64,000 nt of DNA from Mucilaginibacter achroorhodeus (GTDB taxonomy: Bacteria; Bacteroidota; Bacteroidia; Sphingobacteriales; Sphingobacteriaceae): the NCBI RefSeq assembly GCF_007846095.1, contig NZ_VOEI01000002.1, positions 186,001 to 250,000 on the forward strand. Reading direction: 5' to 3'. Under the pieces are notes generated by a model. It was not told where the DNA came from. It ran no database searches and saw only the letters and a list, made by a program, of their open reading frames with translations. The translations under genes and the position numbers were made by a program. Below are positions 62,160 through 64,000 of this stretch, one piece after another; the stretch's first letter is position 1; every line of letters starts with the position of its first letter.

Positions 62160-62438
62160 TTATTTCCCCTTTTTGGCCCCGCAGATCACACAGTTGGGTG
62201 CATCCGATAAACCGGAACGCAGATCCTCTACCGCTTTCACCAAAGCGTTGAGATGATCGAACAAATTAGCCAGTTCCATCTCATCATCACCCGGCACGCG
62301 ATCGCCCGCAACGCGCATGAATACCTTCAACAATGCCGCATTAATCGCCTCTGAGCTATATAGCCTGTAGAACACCCGAACCGCCTGCTCCGGTGTCCGT
62401 ACCGCAAAATCTTTCAGATCAACAATCGTAGCATCCAT
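62160..62438 (-). CDS. Small protein with a C-terminal CxxC, first gene of the TlpA-SusCD operon
   Basis: From the ATG at 62438 the protein has 92 residues; the longer frame has a hydrophobic extension that is not needed. It is helical (AVRVFYRLYSSEAINAALLK, then MELANLFDHLNALVKAVEDL) and ends in PNCVICGAKKGK, a Cys-x-x-Cys that could bind zinc or be redox-active. I do not recognise a family. It lies 29 bp upstream of the TlpA-DUF3738 gene. Confidence 0.6.
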   Translation of the reverse strand: MDATIVDLKDFAVRTPEQAVRVFYRLYSSEAINAALLKVFMRVAGDRVPGDDEMELANLFDHLNALVKAVEDLRSGLSDAPNCVICGAKKGK

Positions 62439-62531
62439 AAGAAAAGGCAACAGCTTTGCGATACACCTTAATAAAAGGCATAGCGATATCAACAATTTCA
62501 AAAATCAGATCAAAGGGAAATCAAAAGAAAA

Positions 62532-62577
62532 CAAACGGCAGCCGAGTATTAACTATTAACTGACAGGCTGCCGTTTG
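62532..62577 (-). terminator. 12-bp hairpin in the leader of the TlpA-SusCD operon, possible attenuator
   Basis: Arms 62532-62543 and 62566-62577 pair perfectly over 12 bp around a 22-base loop. Read on the minus strand, the stem is followed by TTTTCTTTTG, an imperfect T-run. It lies 94 bp upstream of the first gene of the minus-strand operon, so it may end read-through from beyond or act as an attenuator in the leader. Confidence 0.5.
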
Positions 62578-62739
62578 CTATAGATCACGTGGGAGATTTT
62601 ATAATGTTCTTATAAATTCTCTTAAAAGAAACATTAGGCGGTAAAGACCACTTCTTTAGGGAATTAAGGATAAATAAGGTAGTTATAGCAGTGTCCATCA
62701 GTCTCTTGTTAAAATTTTTTTTGAGACCTCCTAAAATGT

Positions 62740-62965
62740 AAAAAAGGGCTGGCAACCCACTTTGTTATTACAGCTTGGCTCTGGTAAAGCCTCCGTTTTT
62801 TCAAACGGTTCTCAGCAATAAACATAAGCGAGCACCAGCCCTACTTTTCAAAATAGGGATTGGTTGCTACACTTACCATCGCTGAGATTAAATTTACCAG
62901 ATTTAGCTGCGAGGCTCGTTAACAACGCCTAAAAACGTTGCAATTATAATGAATATTTAATTTTC
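62740..62965 (-). ncRNA. Candidate structured RNA with its own promoter and terminator
   Basis: About 225 bases on the minus strand between the XRE gene and the TlpA operon look like a structured transcript. The 3' end is a compact hairpin (GGGTT-GCC-AGCCC) followed by six T's (62740-62759). Inside are CCGTTT/AAACGG and GGCT/AGCC hairpins, a CCCTA...TAGGG hairpin, and a longer AGGGCTGG/CCAGCCCT pairing (62835-62842 with 62745-62752) that competes with it. An AT-rich TATATTTTAG lies at the expected promoter position near 62970-62980. I cannot assign it to a known RNA family. Confidence 0.4.
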
Positions 62966-63057
62966 ATTTTTACTAAAATATAAAAAATTAATGCAAAACA
63001 AAAATTTATTTGAGTTTTACATTTATTAATTGACTTTTTACATTAACAAACATTCGA

Positions 63058-63086
63058 TTTGATGTTTCGACGGGATAGTATATTTG
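63058..63086 (+). promoter_or_regulatory. Promoter of the XRE gene
   Basis: TTTG at 63058-63061 and an exact TATATTTG (-7 box, TAnnTTTG) at 63079-63086 are separated by 17 bp. The start of transcription would be near 63093, 11 bp before the ATG at 63104, which supports that start codon over the upstream ATGs in the same frame. Confidence 0.7.
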
Positions 63087-63103
63087 TTTACACCCGTTTC
63101 AAA

Positions 63104-63337
63104 ATGGCGAAAAAGGACGAAAAAATACTTTACAACCGCATTAAATCCGAATTAGCAGACGCACAAATTAGCAACCAAGAATTAGCGAAAAAACTTGACG
63201 TAGCAGTTGAAACCGTCTCGAGCTGGTGCACAAATTCAGCTCAACCTTCAATTAAACGGCTATTTGATATTGCAAGAGTATTAGATATAAATGTTCAAAA
63301 ACTTCTTGTTCCAACAAGGCCCAATCGTTTAGGGTAA
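63104..63337 (+). CDS. XRE-family HTH protein
   Basis: From the ATG at 63104 the protein has 77 residues and is a single Cro/C1-type HTH: LYNRIKSELADAQISNQELA, KKLDVAVETVSSWCTNSAQP, SIKRLFDIARVLDINVQKLL. It is the usual small Bacteroidota regulator whose target is unknown. The longer frame (from 63059) has the -7 box inside it. It is divergent from the candidate structured RNA. Confidence 0.82.
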   Translation: MAKKDEKILYNRIKSELADAQISNQELAKKLDVAVETVSSWCTNSAQPSIKRLFDIARVLDINVQKLLVPTRPNRLG

Positions 63338-64000
63338 TATATTTAAACAGTAAGCTTATAAGCGCTAGATAATGATCGGTTGCAAGCAAATTAGTGTATT
63401 TATTTCTCTTGCTTGGAAGGCAGAGAACCCTAAAAGCAAGATACTGGATATTGTGCCAACAAGACTTCTTCTTGACCAACATAAGGAACATTGCAAATTT
63501 GCACTAAAGGCTTGAACGCATTTACCATAACATAAAAGAATTCACGCCGATTCCATAATTGATTTTTTTCCTGATTTATTTCTTAATGACAACTTCATAA
63601 TTTTTAATTTTTGTAAACAAGCTTTTTTAAAAAATGTTATTTAAGTAAACAGCTAACCACAAAGAAATCAGTATTTTGTGATTAGAGAAACAAATACCAG
63701 ATAAAAGCGCTTAAAGATACTGTGGCGTTGTAGCAGCAAGATGCGGCGAGTTTTGAGAATTCGCAAGGGTTATAGTAGTATTAAGTTCCGGAGGCGGTTT
63801 GCCGGCGCATTCTGTAAGGAGTGCGGATTATTGGTACTGTGGCGTGCGAAAGTTCCGCTGGCGAAAGAATGAGCGGAACGAATGCAATATCTTTTACATA
63901 TTAAATTGGAACCATGTCTTCCAGTTGTTAACTCGCTTCACCCATCATCATGTGATAATGTTCCTGGTGCCGCGAATGTTCGAATATTTTTTTAAATACT
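63338..64000. other. 663-bp tail with no gene recognised
   Basis: AT-rich to about 63700, then G/C-rich. A 47-codon frame at 63372-63515 (plus) is open but I cannot support it as a gene. TACTGTGGCGT occurs twice (63718-63728 and 63835-63845), and an 8-bp inverted repeat GTTCCGCT/AGCGGAAC lies at 63852-63879. These look like intergenic repeat features. I see no tRNA or terminator. Confidence 0.3.

Noticed and set aside
62740..62870. GCTGAGA in the candidate RNA suggested a TPP riboswitch
   Set aside because: Only this short motif matches. The rest of the TPP core (the CTGATC and TAATGCC parts) is absent, and the downstream genes are not thiamin-related.
63372..63515. 47-codon plus-strand frame in the tail
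   Set aside because: No promoter close to it, no recognisable motif, and composition not convincing.
1..64000. CRISPR arrays, rRNA, tRNA and complete insertion sequences
   Set aside because: I read for regularly spaced repeats, rRNA motifs, cloverleaf arms and transposase signatures on both strands and found none; a covariance-model scan would be needed to exclude tRNAs fully.

Overview
The window looks like chromosomal DNA of a Bacteroidota bacterium, most probably Sphingobacteriaceae (Mucilaginibacter or Pedobacter type; the genus is inference). The signs are two SusC/SusD pairs, a FecI-type sigma factor with a FecR anti-sigma factor, GLPGLI and DUF6520 proteins, lipoproteins with a Cys-Lys-Lys lipobox, TAnnTTTG-type -7 promoter boxes, and Bacteroidetes-type Mob proteins. 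I see no rRNA, tRNA, CRISPR array, transposase or integrase.

Layout. 1-2000: the end of an AlkB-like dioxygenase, then a two-gene unit of a 5-hmdU-DNA-kinase/aGPT-Pplase-like helical protein and a GNAT acetyltransferase. 2000-11000: small-molecule redox and hydrolase genes next to Crp/Fnr regulators, an S41 peptidase, a decayed DoxX-like gene, a TlpA-like gene split in two frames, and a serine hydrolase. 11600-18900: SusD, STN-containing SusC and FecR on the minus strand, with the ECF sigma factor divergent. 19200-25200: TetR, an outer-membrane barrel protein with a GLPGLI partner, a small secreted protein, and a GOB-like B3 metallo-beta-lactamase gene broken by one extra base. 25200-30400: four secreted proteins or lipoproteins, then a NarL-type two-component system.

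30600-36600 is a mobilization module: a HTH protein, a VirD4-like coupling protein, a relaxase, a relaxosome accessory protein, an oriT-like double hairpin, and a CHC2/TOPRIM primase-like protein. 37300-43200 is a DNA-damage cassette: SRAP/YedK, an unknown protein, DinB, an ImuC-like DnaE and a small protein, with a dyad over the divergent promoter. A Pif1-like helicase with a HRDC domain follows. At 46800-48500 a lipoprotein with a predicted cysteine-peptidase-like C-terminus is followed by a small membrane or secreted protein, possibly an effector/immunity pair.

48700-62500 is the most interesting part. It holds a complete LanB-type dehydratase (glutamylation plus elimination domains). A 43-residue basic peptide with a Ser/Thr-rich, cysteine-free tail is encoded beside a LytS/LytTR two-component system. 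There is also a MauE-like membrane protein, a DUF6520 secreted peptide, a second SusC/SusD pair and a TlpA-DUF3738 fusion. No LanC cyclase, ABC exporter or leader peptidase is visible, so the locus may make a dehydrated but non-lanthionine peptide; this is a hypothesis. The end of the window has a candidate structured RNA, a leader hairpin and a XRE regulator with a good promoter.
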